NCBI RefSeq assembly: GCF_018688095.1
Contig: NZ_CP061311.1
Coordinates: forward strand, 556,861 to 620,860
From: Polynucleobacter sp. AP-Titi-500A-B4
Lineage (GTDB): Bacteria; Pseudomonadota; Gammaproteobacteria; Burkholderiales; Burkholderiaceae
Length of the DNA: 64,000 nt
Direction: 5' to 3'
This document shows positions 41,949-49,669 of this stretch, piece by piece. The position numbers and the translations under genes were made by a program. The notes under the pieces are model-generated. The model saw nothing but the letters and a program-made list of their open reading frames with translations, was not told the origin of the DNA and did not search any database. How positions within the stretch are numbered: position 1 is the stretch's first letter; the number at the start of each line of letters is the position of its first letter.

Positions 41949-44927
41949 ATGAGTCTGACTCGTAAATCCAATACCCCACAAAGCAGTCGTGCTTCATCGC
42001 GTCTTATCGGCAGCTTATCGCGCGGCTTAAAAGCAGCGGTGCCTACGATGGATCGCCGAACATTCTTGAAGCGTTCAGGAGTTGGCGTAGGTGCTGGTAT
42101 CGCTGCTAGTCAATTGAGCTTAGTTCAAAAAGCGGTTGCTGAGCCTAGCAAAGCAATGCTGGATGGCAAGGGCAAGATTGAGGTCAAGAGATCGATTTGT
42201 ACACACTGCTCAGTAGGCTGTGCAGTTGATGCTACGGTTGAGAACGGTGTATGGGTTCGTCAAGACCCAGTATTTGATTCCCCAATTAATATGGGTGCCC
42301 ACTGTGCTAAAGGCGCTGCATTGCGTGAGCATGGTCACGGCGACTACCGTTTGCGTTATCCAATGAAATTGGTTGATGGCAAGTATCAACGCATTTCTTG
42401 GGATCAAGCGCTTACAGAAATTACTGCGCAGATGAAGAGCATTCGTGAGAAATATTCTCCGGATGCGATGTTCTTTATTGGATCATCAAAGCACAACAAC
42501 GAACAGGCCTACTTACTCCGTAAGTGGGTCTCTTTCTTTGGAACAAACAATACAGACCATCAGGCTCGTATTTGTCACTCAACCACTGTTGCAGGTGTAG
42601 CTAACACTTGGGGCTATGGCGCGATGACCAATAGCTATAACGACATGATGAATGCCAAGGCGGCTTTGTACATTGGTTCAAATGCTGCTGAAGCTCATCC
42701 AGTTTCTATGTTGAGCCTTTTGCATGCCAAAGAAAATGGTTGCAAAGTGATTGTGGTTGATCCACGTTATACCCGTACAGCTGCCAAGTCAGATCAGTAC
42801 GTCCGTATTCGTTCAGGCACTGACATTCCTTTCTTGTTCGGTGTTCTTTATCACATCTTCAAAAACGGCTGGGAAGATAAGAAGTACATCAATGACCGTG
42901 TCTATGGCATGGATGAGATCCGCAAAGAAGTGATGGAAAAGTGGAACCCAGCTGCAGTAGAAGAGGCTTGCGGTGTTCCAGAGGCGCAAATGTATAAGGT
43001 TGCCGAAACCATGGCTAAGAATCGTCCGAGTACGGTTGTTTGGTGTATGGGGCAAACTCAGCACACTATCGGCAACTCCATGGTGCGTGCATCGTGCATC
43101 TTGCAGTTGGCTTTAGGTAACGTTGGTAAGTCTGGCGGCGGTACTAATATTTTCCGCGGCCACGATAACGTTCAAGGTGCAACTGACGTTGGCCCTAACC
43201 CAGACTCATTGCCTGGCTACTACGGTTTAGCAGCGGGTTCATGGAAACACTTCGCTACGGTTTGGGGTGTTGACTACGAATGGATTAAAGGTCGCTATGC
43301 ACCAGACATGATGGAGAAGTCTGGTACCACTGTATCTCGTTGGGTTGATGCTGTGCTGGAAAAGAATGACATGATCGACCAGCAGACCAACGTAAAAGGT
43401 TTGTTCTTCTGGGGTCATGCGCCTAACTCACAAACTCGCGGCCTCGACATGAAGCGTGCGATGGATAAGTTGGATCTCTTGGTTGTTGTGGATCCATATC
43501 CAAGTGCTACCGCTGCAATGGCTGCAATGCCGCCAGCAGAAGGTGATTCGATTAACAAGAATCGCAATGTTTATTTATTGCCAGCCGCAACGCAGTTTGA
43601 AACTTGTGGAACAGCCACGGCCTCTAACCGCTCATTGCAGTGGCGTGAGAAGGTGATTGACCCATTATTTGAGTCAGTCCCTGATCACGTAATCATGCAA
43701 GCATTTGCTGACCGCCTTGGCTTCGGTGAAGAGTTGTCTAAGAACTACAAGATGCTCAATTCTAAATTTGCTGGAAAACAGTGGAAAGAGCCTCAGATCG
43801 AAGATATCCTGCGTGAAATTAACCGTTCCGTTTGGACTATTGGTTACACCGGTCAAACACCAGAGCGCCTCAAAGCGCACATGAGAATGGTTGCGACATT
43901 CGATCCGAAGACTTTGAAGTCTCGTGGCGGTGTTGATCCAGTCACTGGCTATGACACCACTGGCGACTACTATGGTTTGCCTTGGCCTTGTTATGGAACA
44001 GCAGCAATTAAGCATCCAGGTTCACCAAACCTCTATGACACTAGTAAGAGTGTGATGGAGGGTGGCGGTAACTTCCGTGCAAACTTCGGTGTTGAACGTG
44101 AAGGCAAGAGCTTGTTGGCTGAAGATGGTTCTTGTTCCAAAGGTTCTGCGATTACTACCGGTTACCCAGAGTTTGACCACGTATTTGTGAAGAAACTCGG
44201 TTGGTGGGATCAGTTGACTGAAGATGAGAAAAAGCTCGCTGAAGGTAAAAACTGGAAGACCGACTTGTCTGGTGGTATCCAGCGCGTGGTGATGAAGAAC
44301 GGTTGCCATCCATTTGGTAATGCAAAAGCGCGTGCGGTTGTCTGGAACTTCCCGGATCCAGTTCCAATTCACCGTGAAGCGCTTTACAGTACTAACGCTC
44401 CAATGATGCGCAAGTACCCAACTTCCGCGGACAAGAAGAATTTCTGGCGCTTGCCAACTCTCTATAAGACTGTTCAAGATCAAAACTTGAATCAGAAGCT
44501 ATATGAGAAGTTCCCAATCATTCTGACTTCAGGTCGTTTGGTGGAGTACGAGGGTGGCGGTGATGAGACTCGTTCTAACCCATGGTTGGCTGAGCTCCAG
44601 CAAGAAAACTTTGTGGAGATCAATCCTAAGGCTGCAGCAGATCGCGGCATTAAGAACTGGGACTACGTATGGGTTAAGTCACCAACAGGTGCCAAGATCA
44701 AGGTGCGTGCACTAGTTACAGAGCGTGTTGACCAAGGAACTGCATTCGTACCTTTCCACTTCGCTGGTTGGTGGCAGGGTAATGACTTGCGTAAGTTCTA
44801 TCCAGAAGGTGCGGCTCCAGTGGTTTTAGGTGAAGCGGTTAACACTGCAACTACTTATGGTTACGATCAAGTAACGATGATGCAGGAGACTAAAACCACT
44901 ATGTGTCAAATCGAGAAATTTGCCTAA
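41949..44927 (+). CDS. fdhA: Formate dehydrogenase catalytic (alpha) subunit, Cys type, Tat-exported
   Basis: The 992-residue molybdo/tungsto-bis-PGD enzyme oxidises formate to CO2. A long Tat leader has DRRTFLKRSG at about 35-44. The N-terminal 4Fe-4S motif is Cys84, Cys87, Cys91 and Cys119. The metal ligand is Cys209 in RICHSTTVAG, followed by the usual His, so no selenocysteine is used. GGTNIFRGHDNVQGATDVG is the bis-PGD motif of Fdn/Fdo-type enzymes. The export signal and downstream cytochrome b gene point to a periplasmic, quinone-linked complex. Confidence 0.95.
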   Translation: MSLTRKSNTPQSSRASSRLIGSLSRGLKAAVPTMDRRTFLKRSGVGVGAGIAASQLSLVQKAVAEPSKAMLDGKGKIEVKRSICTHCSVGCAVDATVENGVWVRQDPVFDSPINMGAHCAKGAALREHGHGDYRLRYPMKLVDGKYQRISWDQALTEITAQMKSIREKYSPDAMFFIGSSKHNNEQAYLLRKWVSFFGTNNTDHQARICHSTTVAGVANTWGYGAMTNSYNDMMNAKAALYIGSNAAEAHPVSMLSLLHAKENGCKVIVVDPRYTRTAAKSDQYVRIRSGTDIPFLFGVLYHIFKNGWEDKKYINDRVYGMDEIRKEVMEKWNPAAVEEACGVPEAQMYKVAETMAKNRPSTVVWCMGQTQHTIGNSMVRASCILQLALGNVGKSGGGTNIFRGHDNVQGATDVGPNPDSLPGYYGLAAGSWKHFATVWGVDYEWIKGRYAPDMMEKSGTTVSRWVDAVLEKNDMIDQQTNVKGLFFWGHAPNSQTRGLDMKRAMDKLDLLVVVDPYPSATAAMAAMPPAEGDSINKNRNVYLLPAATQFETCGTATASNRSLQWREKVIDPLFESVPDHVIMQAFADRLGFGEELSKNYKMLNSKFAGKQWKEPQIEDILREINRSVWTIGYTGQTPERLKAHMRMVATFDPKTLKSRGGVDPVTGYDTTGDYYGLPWPCYGTAAIKHPGSPNLYDTSKSVMEGGGNFRANFGVEREGKSLLAEDGSCSKGSAITTGYPEFDHVFVKKLGWWDQLTEDEKKLAEGKNWKTDLSGGIQRVVMKNGCHPFGNAKARAVVWNFPDPVPIHREALYSTNAPMMRKYPTSADKKNFWRLPTLYKTVQDQNLNQKLYEKFPIILTSGRLVEYEGGGDETRSNPWLAELQQENFVEINPKAAADRGIKNWDYVWVKSPTGAKIKVRALVTERVDQGTAFVPFHFAGWWQGNDLRKFYPEGAAPVVLGEAVNTATTYGYDQVTMMQETKTTMCQIEKFA

Positions 44928-44954
44928 GTCAAAAAATAAAGTCAGGAGAACACA

Positions 44955-45611
44955 ATGGCAAGAATGAAATTTATCTGCGACACAGAGCGATGCATCGAAT
45001 GCAACGGCTGTGTGACTGCTTGTAAGAACGATAACGAGGTACCTTGGGGTGTGAATCGTCGCCGTGTTGTTACGGTAAACGACGGCATCATTGGACAAGA
45101 GAAATCAATCTCAGTGGCATGTATGCACTGTACTGATGCGCCTTGCATGGCAGTTTGTCCAGTAGATTGCTTCTACCGTACTGATGAAGGTGTTGTTCTT
45201 CACGACAAAGATATCTGTATTGGCTGTGGATACTGCTCATTTGCCTGCCCATTTGGCGCACCTCAGTTCTTGAGCAAAGGCGCCTTTGGTTCACGCAGCA
45301 AAATGGATAAGTGCACATTCTGTAGCGGTGGCCCAGAAGAGAACGGTAGCGTTGCCGAGTTTGAGAAATACGGTCGCAACCGTTTGGCAGAAGGTAAGTT
45401 GCCACTTTGCGCAGAAATGTGCTCAACAAAAGCATTGATCGGTGGCGATAGCGACATTATTTCTGGCATCTTTAATCAACGTGTGAGCTTGCGTGAGAAG
45501 AATGGCAAGTACACCGGTTCTAAAGCCTTCGGTTGGACAACGGCTTATGGTGGTCCAGATACACCAGCACCAACACCAACGCCTGCTGCAAAAATTCCAG
45601 GAGCTAAATAA
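44955..45611 (+). CDS. fdhB: Formate dehydrogenase iron-sulfur (beta) subunit
   Basis: The 218-residue ferredoxin-like subunit has four cysteine groups: CIECNGCVTACKND, CMHCTDAPCMAVCPVDC, CIGCGYCSFACPFGAP and CTFCSGG, matching four 4Fe-4S clusters that carry electrons from the catalytic subunit to the cytochrome. Unlike E. coli FdnH it is short and lacks a C-terminal membrane helix; the tail is Pro/Ala-rich. AGGAG at 44943-44947 is the ribosome site. Export should be by hitch-hiking on the Tat signal of the alpha subunit. Confidence 0.93.
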   Translation: MARMKFICDTERCIECNGCVTACKNDNEVPWGVNRRRVVTVNDGIIGQEKSISVACMHCTDAPCMAVCPVDCFYRTDEGVVLHDKDICIGCGYCSFACPFGAPQFLSKGAFGSRSKMDKCTFCSGGPEENGSVAEFEKYGRNRLAEGKLPLCAEMCSTKALIGGDSDIISGIFNQRVSLREKNGKYTGSKAFGWTTAYGGPDTPAPTPTPAAKIPGAK

Positions 45612-45847
45612 TGAAAGTTAATTTCAAAACTCTCGGTTTGTGTATTGCAGCAGGAGCTTTGTTAGCTGCATGCTCTGAGCCACCAGAAATTGCGGCCAAA
45701 GCTGCGAAGAGACCTGATGTTGCACCTTATATGGGGGCTAATAACGGCTTCATGACCAAAAACTGGACGCCAGGTAATCAGGCTAGTTGGACTGAGTCGG
45801 TTGACAAGCGGACCCAAGGTCAAAACGAATACAGTCGCGTTAAGTGA
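45611..45847 (+). CDS. Small lipoprotein in formate dehydrogenase operon
   Basis: The 78-residue protein has a lipoprotein signal (LGLCIAAGALLAAC) and a short mature part with PDVAPYMGANNGFMTKNW and a polar end. I do not recognise a domain. Its ATG overlaps the last base of the fdhB stop, and the gamma-subunit gene follows 47 bases on, so it is co-transcribed with the complex and may be an accessory subunit anchored in the membrane. Confidence 0.75.
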   Translation: MKVNFKTLGLCIAAGALLAACSEPPEIAAKAAKRPDVAPYMGANNGFMTKNWTPGNQASWTESVDKRTQGQNEYSRVK

Positions 45848-45894
45848 TCATCTAAATAACAATAAATAAAACGAAAACGTTTAAGGACATTTGT

Positions 45895-46950
45895 ATGAAA
45901 CGATCATTTTCTAAAGTTCTACGCACTTTGGTGGTGGCAGCAGGTTTGTCACTGACGCTAGGCAGCGGTATGAGCTTTGCAGAACGTGCGCCAATGGCAC
46001 CGTTGCCATCTCCTAGTGGAGTGGATGTTCCGCCTTTATCAGTGCCTGCGAATCCCAACAGCTTGGCCAACGGTACACAAGCGCAATCTCAGCCCGCTAA
46101 CCCTTCGATATTTACGACAGCCAATAGTGATCCATACAACTACGTCAGCATTCCAGACAAAGAGTCTAGTGTTCTGATTCAGCGTTCTGGCGAGCAATGG
46201 CGTGTGATTCGTAATGGCGTAATTACTGTTTACGGCGGTTGGTTGTTAGCAATTGCATTCTTTGGTATTGCTGCGATGTACACCATTAAGGGTTCCATCA
46301 AGTTGCACGAGCCAATGTCGGGCGTCAAAATCAAGCGCTTTAGTGCATTCGACCGCTTGGTTCACTGGACTATGGCTGCCAGCTTCTTGGCTTTAGCCTT
46401 TACTGGGTTACTCATTTTGTACGGCAAGTACTTTGCAATGCCTTTGATGGGTGGAGTTGCTTATGGCTCATTCTTAAATCTTTGCAAGAACATCCATAAC
46501 TTCACGGGACCACTTTTCACCATATGTATCGTCATCTTCTTCTTGCTCTTTGCTCATAAGAATTTGCCTGGTAAGGGTGATATGGCTTGGTTCCTTTCCT
46601 TTGGTGGAATTTTCAGTGGCAAACATGTGCCAGCTGGTTTCTTTAACGGTGGTGAAAAGGTTTGGTTCTGGTTCGGTATGACCTTCTTAGGATTGGTAGT
46701 CTCCGCTTCAGGCTTTGTGCTCGATATGATCGTGCCATTCATGACGATTGAATACACCCGCGGCACAATGCAGATTGCTAACATCATCCATAGCAGTGCA
46801 GCTATCTTGATGTCGGCAATGGCAATGGGTCACATCTATATCGGTACTATCGGCATGCAAGGTTCGATTGACGGCATGAAGACCGGCTATGTAGATGCTA
46901 CTTGGGCTAAAGAGCACCATGAGCTCTGGTATGACAAACTGAATAAATAA
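45895..46950 (+). CDS. fdhC: Formate dehydrogenase cytochrome b556 (gamma) subunit
   Basis: The 351-residue protein has a Sec signal with cleavage near GMSFA/ER, a periplasmic Pro-rich stretch of about 80 residues, and four to five membrane helices. FSAFDRLVHWTMAASFLALA and NIHNFTGPLFTICIV carry His residues that should bind heme b, as does IIHSSAAILMSAMAMGHIY near the end. It takes electrons from the beta subunit to quinone. The long N-terminal extension is beyond the E. coli FdnI length but usual in the larger Burkholderiales form. Confidence 0.92.
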   Translation: MKRSFSKVLRTLVVAAGLSLTLGSGMSFAERAPMAPLPSPSGVDVPPLSVPANPNSLANGTQAQSQPANPSIFTTANSDPYNYVSIPDKESSVLIQRSGEQWRVIRNGVITVYGGWLLAIAFFGIAAMYTIKGSIKLHEPMSGVKIKRFSAFDRLVHWTMAASFLALAFTGLLILYGKYFAMPLMGGVAYGSFLNLCKNIHNFTGPLFTICIVIFFLLFAHKNLPGKGDMAWFLSFGGIFSGKHVPAGFFNGGEKVWFWFGMTFLGLVVSASGFVLDMIVPFMTIEYTRGTMQIANIIHSSAAILMSAMAMGHIYIGTIGMQGSIDGMKTGYVDATWAKEHHELWYDKLNK

Positions 46951-46960
46951 GGACAAGCCC

Positions 46961-47242
46961 ATGAAAAAGATCATTGCTTTTACATTCTGTGCGCTTGCTG
47001 GCGCATCAGTGATGGCAGCATTGCCGCCATTGACTCCTGAGCAGGCTGAAGCTGCCGCCCTCACTAAAGCAAAAGCTGCTTATGGTGATCGTGTTGGTGC
47101 TTATCAACTATGCCAAGCGCAAAATAGAGTGGCTGACCGCTTCAGGGTTTCTGGAGCTGCAGCGCCTGCAGCTTGTGTAGCGCCACCGCCATTTGTTGCG
47201 CCAGTTGCTGCGGCACCCGCTGCAGCACCAGCAGCAAAGTAA
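46961..47242 (+). CDS. Small exported Ala/Pro-rich protein at the end of the fdh operon
   Basis: The 93-residue protein has a signal peptide (IAFTFCALAGASVMA/AL), then a helical stretch PEQAEAAALTKAKAAYGDRV with two Cys (CQAQNR and AACVAP), and a Pro/Ala tail ending APAAAPAAK. No known domain. It follows the gamma subunit by 10 bases. Whether it is part of the complex is unknown. Confidence 0.65.
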   Translation: MKKIIAFTFCALAGASVMAALPPLTPEQAEAAALTKAKAAYGDRVGAYQLCQAQNRVADRFRVSGAAAPAACVAPPPFVAPVAAAPAAAPAAK

Positions 47243-47253
47243 TTGATTACGAA

Positions 47254-47961
47254 TTATTCAGTACTTAATTCTTGATGGAGGTAGCGTTTCGCTGCTGAAG
47301 TTTGAGGATTTAAAAAGAAGGGGCCTACGGGTCCCTTTTCTTTTATCTCGCCTTGATCAATAAAAATGATGTGCTGAGCAAGTCGTTGTACTTGAGCTAG
47401 TTGATGGGAGGAAAAAATCACATCAGATCCATGCTGATTGAATTCTCGAATCAGGTTTTCAACTTGCTCCGTAGCAGTTGGGTCTAGGTTTGCAGTAGGT
47501 TCGTCCAGCAGTACTAAATTGGGCTTTTGCAAAATGGCTCTACCAAGACAAAGCTTTTGTCGCTCTCCAGCTGATAGCTTATGTGCAGGGCTGGAAGCAA
47601 GGCTCTTTAGTCCAACTTGCTCCATCACCCGATCAATCTCAATCGAAGTTATTGCGGAGTCGGCATCTTTGACGAGACTGAGATTGGCTCTAGTAGACGC
47701 CTTAATCATCGGTGTGTGATGCAGCACCAAAGCTGTCTTATTTGCAAATGAATAGCTCACTGTTCCAGTATCGGGTTTGATGAGGCCATCAAGGAGTTTT
47801 AACAAGGTAGTTTTACCTGCACCATTTGGGCCAATGCAAGCAGTGATGCGATCTGCTGGAATGATGGTATGGGGTATGTTCAGAATAGTTCGGCCATTGC
47901 TAACAACAGTAATGTCTTTGAGTTCAATGAACTTCTCAAATTGTTCGCTCACATTAACCAT
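47254..47961 (-). CDS. tupC: Tungstate/molybdate-type ABC transporter ATP-binding protein
   Basis: The 235-residue ATPase has Walker A in CIGPNGAGKTTLLKLLDG, the signature KLSAGERQKLCLGRAILQKP and Walker B NLVLLDEPTANLDP. The ATG at 47961 overlaps the tupB stop, so translation is coupled; a longer frame to 48009 would lie inside tupB. The permease partner is of the TupB type, which assigns it to tungstate (or molybdate) import. The location next to formate dehydrogenase genes agrees with a need for W or Mo. Confidence 0.83.
   Translation of the reverse strand: MVNVSEQFEKFIELKDITVVSNGRTILNIPHTIIPADRITACIGPNGAGKTTLLKLLDGLIKPDTGTVSYSFANKTALVLHHTPMIKASTRANLSLVKDADSAITSIEIDRVMEQVGLKSLASSPAHKLSAGERQKLCLGRAILQKPNLVLLDEPTANLDPTATEQVENLIREFNQHGSDVIFSSHQLAQVQRLAQHIIFIDQGEIKEKGPVGPFFLNPQTSAAKRYLHQELSTE
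47318..47344 (+). terminator. Strong intrinsic terminator for the fdh operon, inside the opposite-strand tupC gene
   Basis: AAGGGGCC (47318-47325) and GGTCCCTT (47330-47337) pair in an 8-bp stem (one G-U) around a TACG tetraloop, followed by TTCTTTT. It lies 76 bases after the last fdh-operon gene. The reverse strand also reads stem then CTTTTT, but there it falls within tupC codons (KGPVGPFF), so the hairpin could act in both directions. Confidence 0.72.
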
Positions 47962-48649
47962 AGCGACGCTCCACAATTTGACGAACAATAAATGTAAACA
48001 GATTGGCAATCAATACGATTCCTAGTAGGACGATACCCAATGCAAGAGCTAGAGGTAAATCGCCTTTACTTGTTTCTAGAGCAATGGCAGTCGTCATTGT
48101 TCGAGTAGAGTTCTGAATATTGCCGCCCACAATCATGACCGCCCCAACTTCCGAAATGGCTCTGGCAAGCCCGGCTAGGATGGCAATGGTGAGAGAGAAT
48201 CTGCAATCCCAAATTAGCCACTTATATCGGGATAGCTGAGGTAGGCGCAGACTCAAAAATGAATCCCGATGAATCTTCCAAGAATCCTCCAGAATTTGGC
48301 GGCTTAAGGCGGCAATTAAGGGGGTTGTGAGCAGTGTTTGAGCCACAATCATGCCCTTGGGTGTAAACAGCCATCCCCAAGCGCCTAGAGGCCCCGATCG
48401 AGACAGCAGCAGGTAGACAATCACCCCAATAATGACGGTAGGTACACCCATCAGAGTATTGAGGGTCACAATAATCGACTTTTTACCGGCAAATTCCTCT
48501 GTAGCCAGAAGGGCGCCAATGGGAAGCCCTATCAAGGTGCCAAAGAGGAGGGCGGTAAGGCTGACCTGAAGGGAAACTAGGACAATACCCAGCACCCCAC
48601 CGTCTAGGTGAGCAAGAAGTGCAAAGGCATCAGAAAAAGCGGTGAACAT
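47954..48649 (-). CDS. tupB: Tungstate-type ABC transporter permease
   Basis: The 231-residue protein has about five membrane segments and the permease loop LAGLARAISEVGAVMIVGGN, which fits the EAA motif of the TupB/ModB group; GVPTVIIGVIVYLLLSRSGP is also typical of TupB. The start is taken at 48649 (MFTAFSDAFAL); the frame upstream overlaps the divergent 2Fe-2S gene. No TupA binding protein gene stands next to it, so the substrate is inferred from the permease only. Confidence 0.83.
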   Translation of the reverse strand: MFTAFSDAFALLAHLDGGVLGIVLVSLQVSLTALLFGTLIGLPIGALLATEEFAGKKSIIVTLNTLMGVPTVIIGVIVYLLLSRSGPLGAWGWLFTPKGMIVAQTLLTTPLIAALSRQILEDSWKIHRDSFLSLRLPQLSRYKWLIWDCRFSLTIAILAGLARAISEVGAVMIVGGNIQNSTRTMTTAIALETSKGDLPLALALGIVLLGIVLIANLFTFIVRQIVERRYG

Positions 48650-48716
48650 GCGCTTGATTCTATCAAGGCAATGGCAAAATGCATTGAATGAGACGGTTAT
48701 CCCTAAATTTTGACTT

Positions 48717-48917
48717 ATGGCTGAAATAGTTTGCCTCTGTAACGAGGTCCTAGATGTTGACCTTCGCGAGTACCTAGACACCCACCCCATTGGCTCTATA
48801 GATGAATTAAGGGAGCAGGCTTCTATTTGTAATAAATGCATGCAGTGCCAAGATCTGGTTGAGGGTGAGATTTATTTGGCACGGGTACGACGCCAGCGCG
48901 CCGCAGGACAGTTTTAA
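48717..48917 (+). CDS. BFD-like 2Fe-2S protein
   Basis: The 66-residue protein has the bacterioferritin-associated ferredoxin fold: CLCNEVLDVDLREYL then CNKCMQCQDLV, giving C-x-C and C-x2-C ligands for one 2Fe-2S cluster (with a third Cys in the second motif). No bacterioferritin gene is near. It begins 67 bases from the divergent tupB start and overlaps the next gene by one base. Confidence 0.82.
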   Translation: MAEIVCLCNEVLDVDLREYLDTHPIGSIDELREQASICNKCMQCQDLVEGEIYLARVRRQRAAGQF

Positions 48918-49669
48918 TGACGCAAGCAAAGACCGGTCGTTTTACCGTGATGAGCATGAATGTGCATAAGGGCTTGTCACCCTTGCATCGACATTCCACC
49001 ATTTATCAATTGCGCCAAAGGATGCGCAGTCATCATCCTGATTTATTGTTTCTGCAGGAACTTCAGCAAGAGCATCGCGGTAGGATTCGGCGATTTGCTC
49101 AGTGGCCTTTGACAGAATTAACCCACTTTCTTTCGGAAGATTTTTGGCATGACTGGCACTACGGTAAAAACGTCGAGTATCCAGATGGTCATCACGGCAA
49201 TGCGATTTTGTCAAAACACCCTTTGCATAAGGGGCAGAATTACGATATCTCAGCATATCGTTTTGAGAGACGCGGTCTATTGCATAGTGTGATTCAGTTT
49301 GATGATGCGAGACCCGCTGTCCATTGTTTTTGTGTTCACCTAGCTTTATTTGAGCGGGGTAGAGAGCGGCAGCTAGAAGAGATCATTCGTTATATTGAAG
49401 AGCTGACAAATGATGCGCCAACGATTGTGGCTGGAGATTTTAATGATTGGCGTAACCGCGTGAGTGCTCCTATGCGAATTGCTGGTTTTCAAGAAGTATT
49501 TGAAGCCTTGACTGGTTCACCCGCAAAAACTTTTCCTAGCGTGAAGCCTTTGCTGCCCATGGATCGCATTTATGTTCGTGGACTAAAGATTCATTCGGCA
49601 GAAATTTTGCATGAATGGATGAAATTGTCGGATCATCTGGGAATTGCAGCAGAACTGGAACTAATATGA
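48917..49669 (+). CDS. Endonuclease/exonuclease/phosphatase family protein
   Basis: The 250-residue protein has the EEP fold: VMSMNVHKGLSPLHRHS, LLFLQELQQEHRG, VAGDFNDWRNRVS and a final His in LSDHLGIAAELE (Asn, Glu, Asp and His of the metal site). No signal peptide. In E. coli the EEP gene ybhP stands next to the cardiolipin synthase gene clsB; the same pair occurs here with a 4-base overlap, suggesting a linked lipid-related function. Confidence 0.88.
   Translation: MTQAKTGRFTVMSMNVHKGLSPLHRHSTIYQLRQRMRSHHPDLLFLQELQQEHRGRIRRFAQWPLTELTHFLSEDFWHDWHYGKNVEYPDGHHGNAILSKHPLHKGQNYDISAYRFERRGLLHSVIQFDDARPAVHCFCVHLALFERGRERQLEEIIRYIEELTNDAPTIVAGDFNDWRNRVSAPMRIAGFQEVFEALTGSPAKTFPSVKPLLPMDRIYVRGLKIHSAEILHEWMKLSDHLGIAAELELI

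Noticed and set aside
42573..42575. Possible selenocysteine in the formate dehydrogenase catalytic subunit
   Set aside because: The metal-ligand codon is TGT (Cys209), and the frame has no in-frame TGA.
44022..44483. A 153-codon open frame on the minus strand within the formate dehydrogenase catalytic gene
   Set aside because: It is antisense to conserved molybdoenzyme sequence and shows no family resemblance.
48650..48841. Longer N-terminus for the TupB permease
   Set aside because: It would run antisense through the 2Fe-2S gene and has no membrane-protein character.
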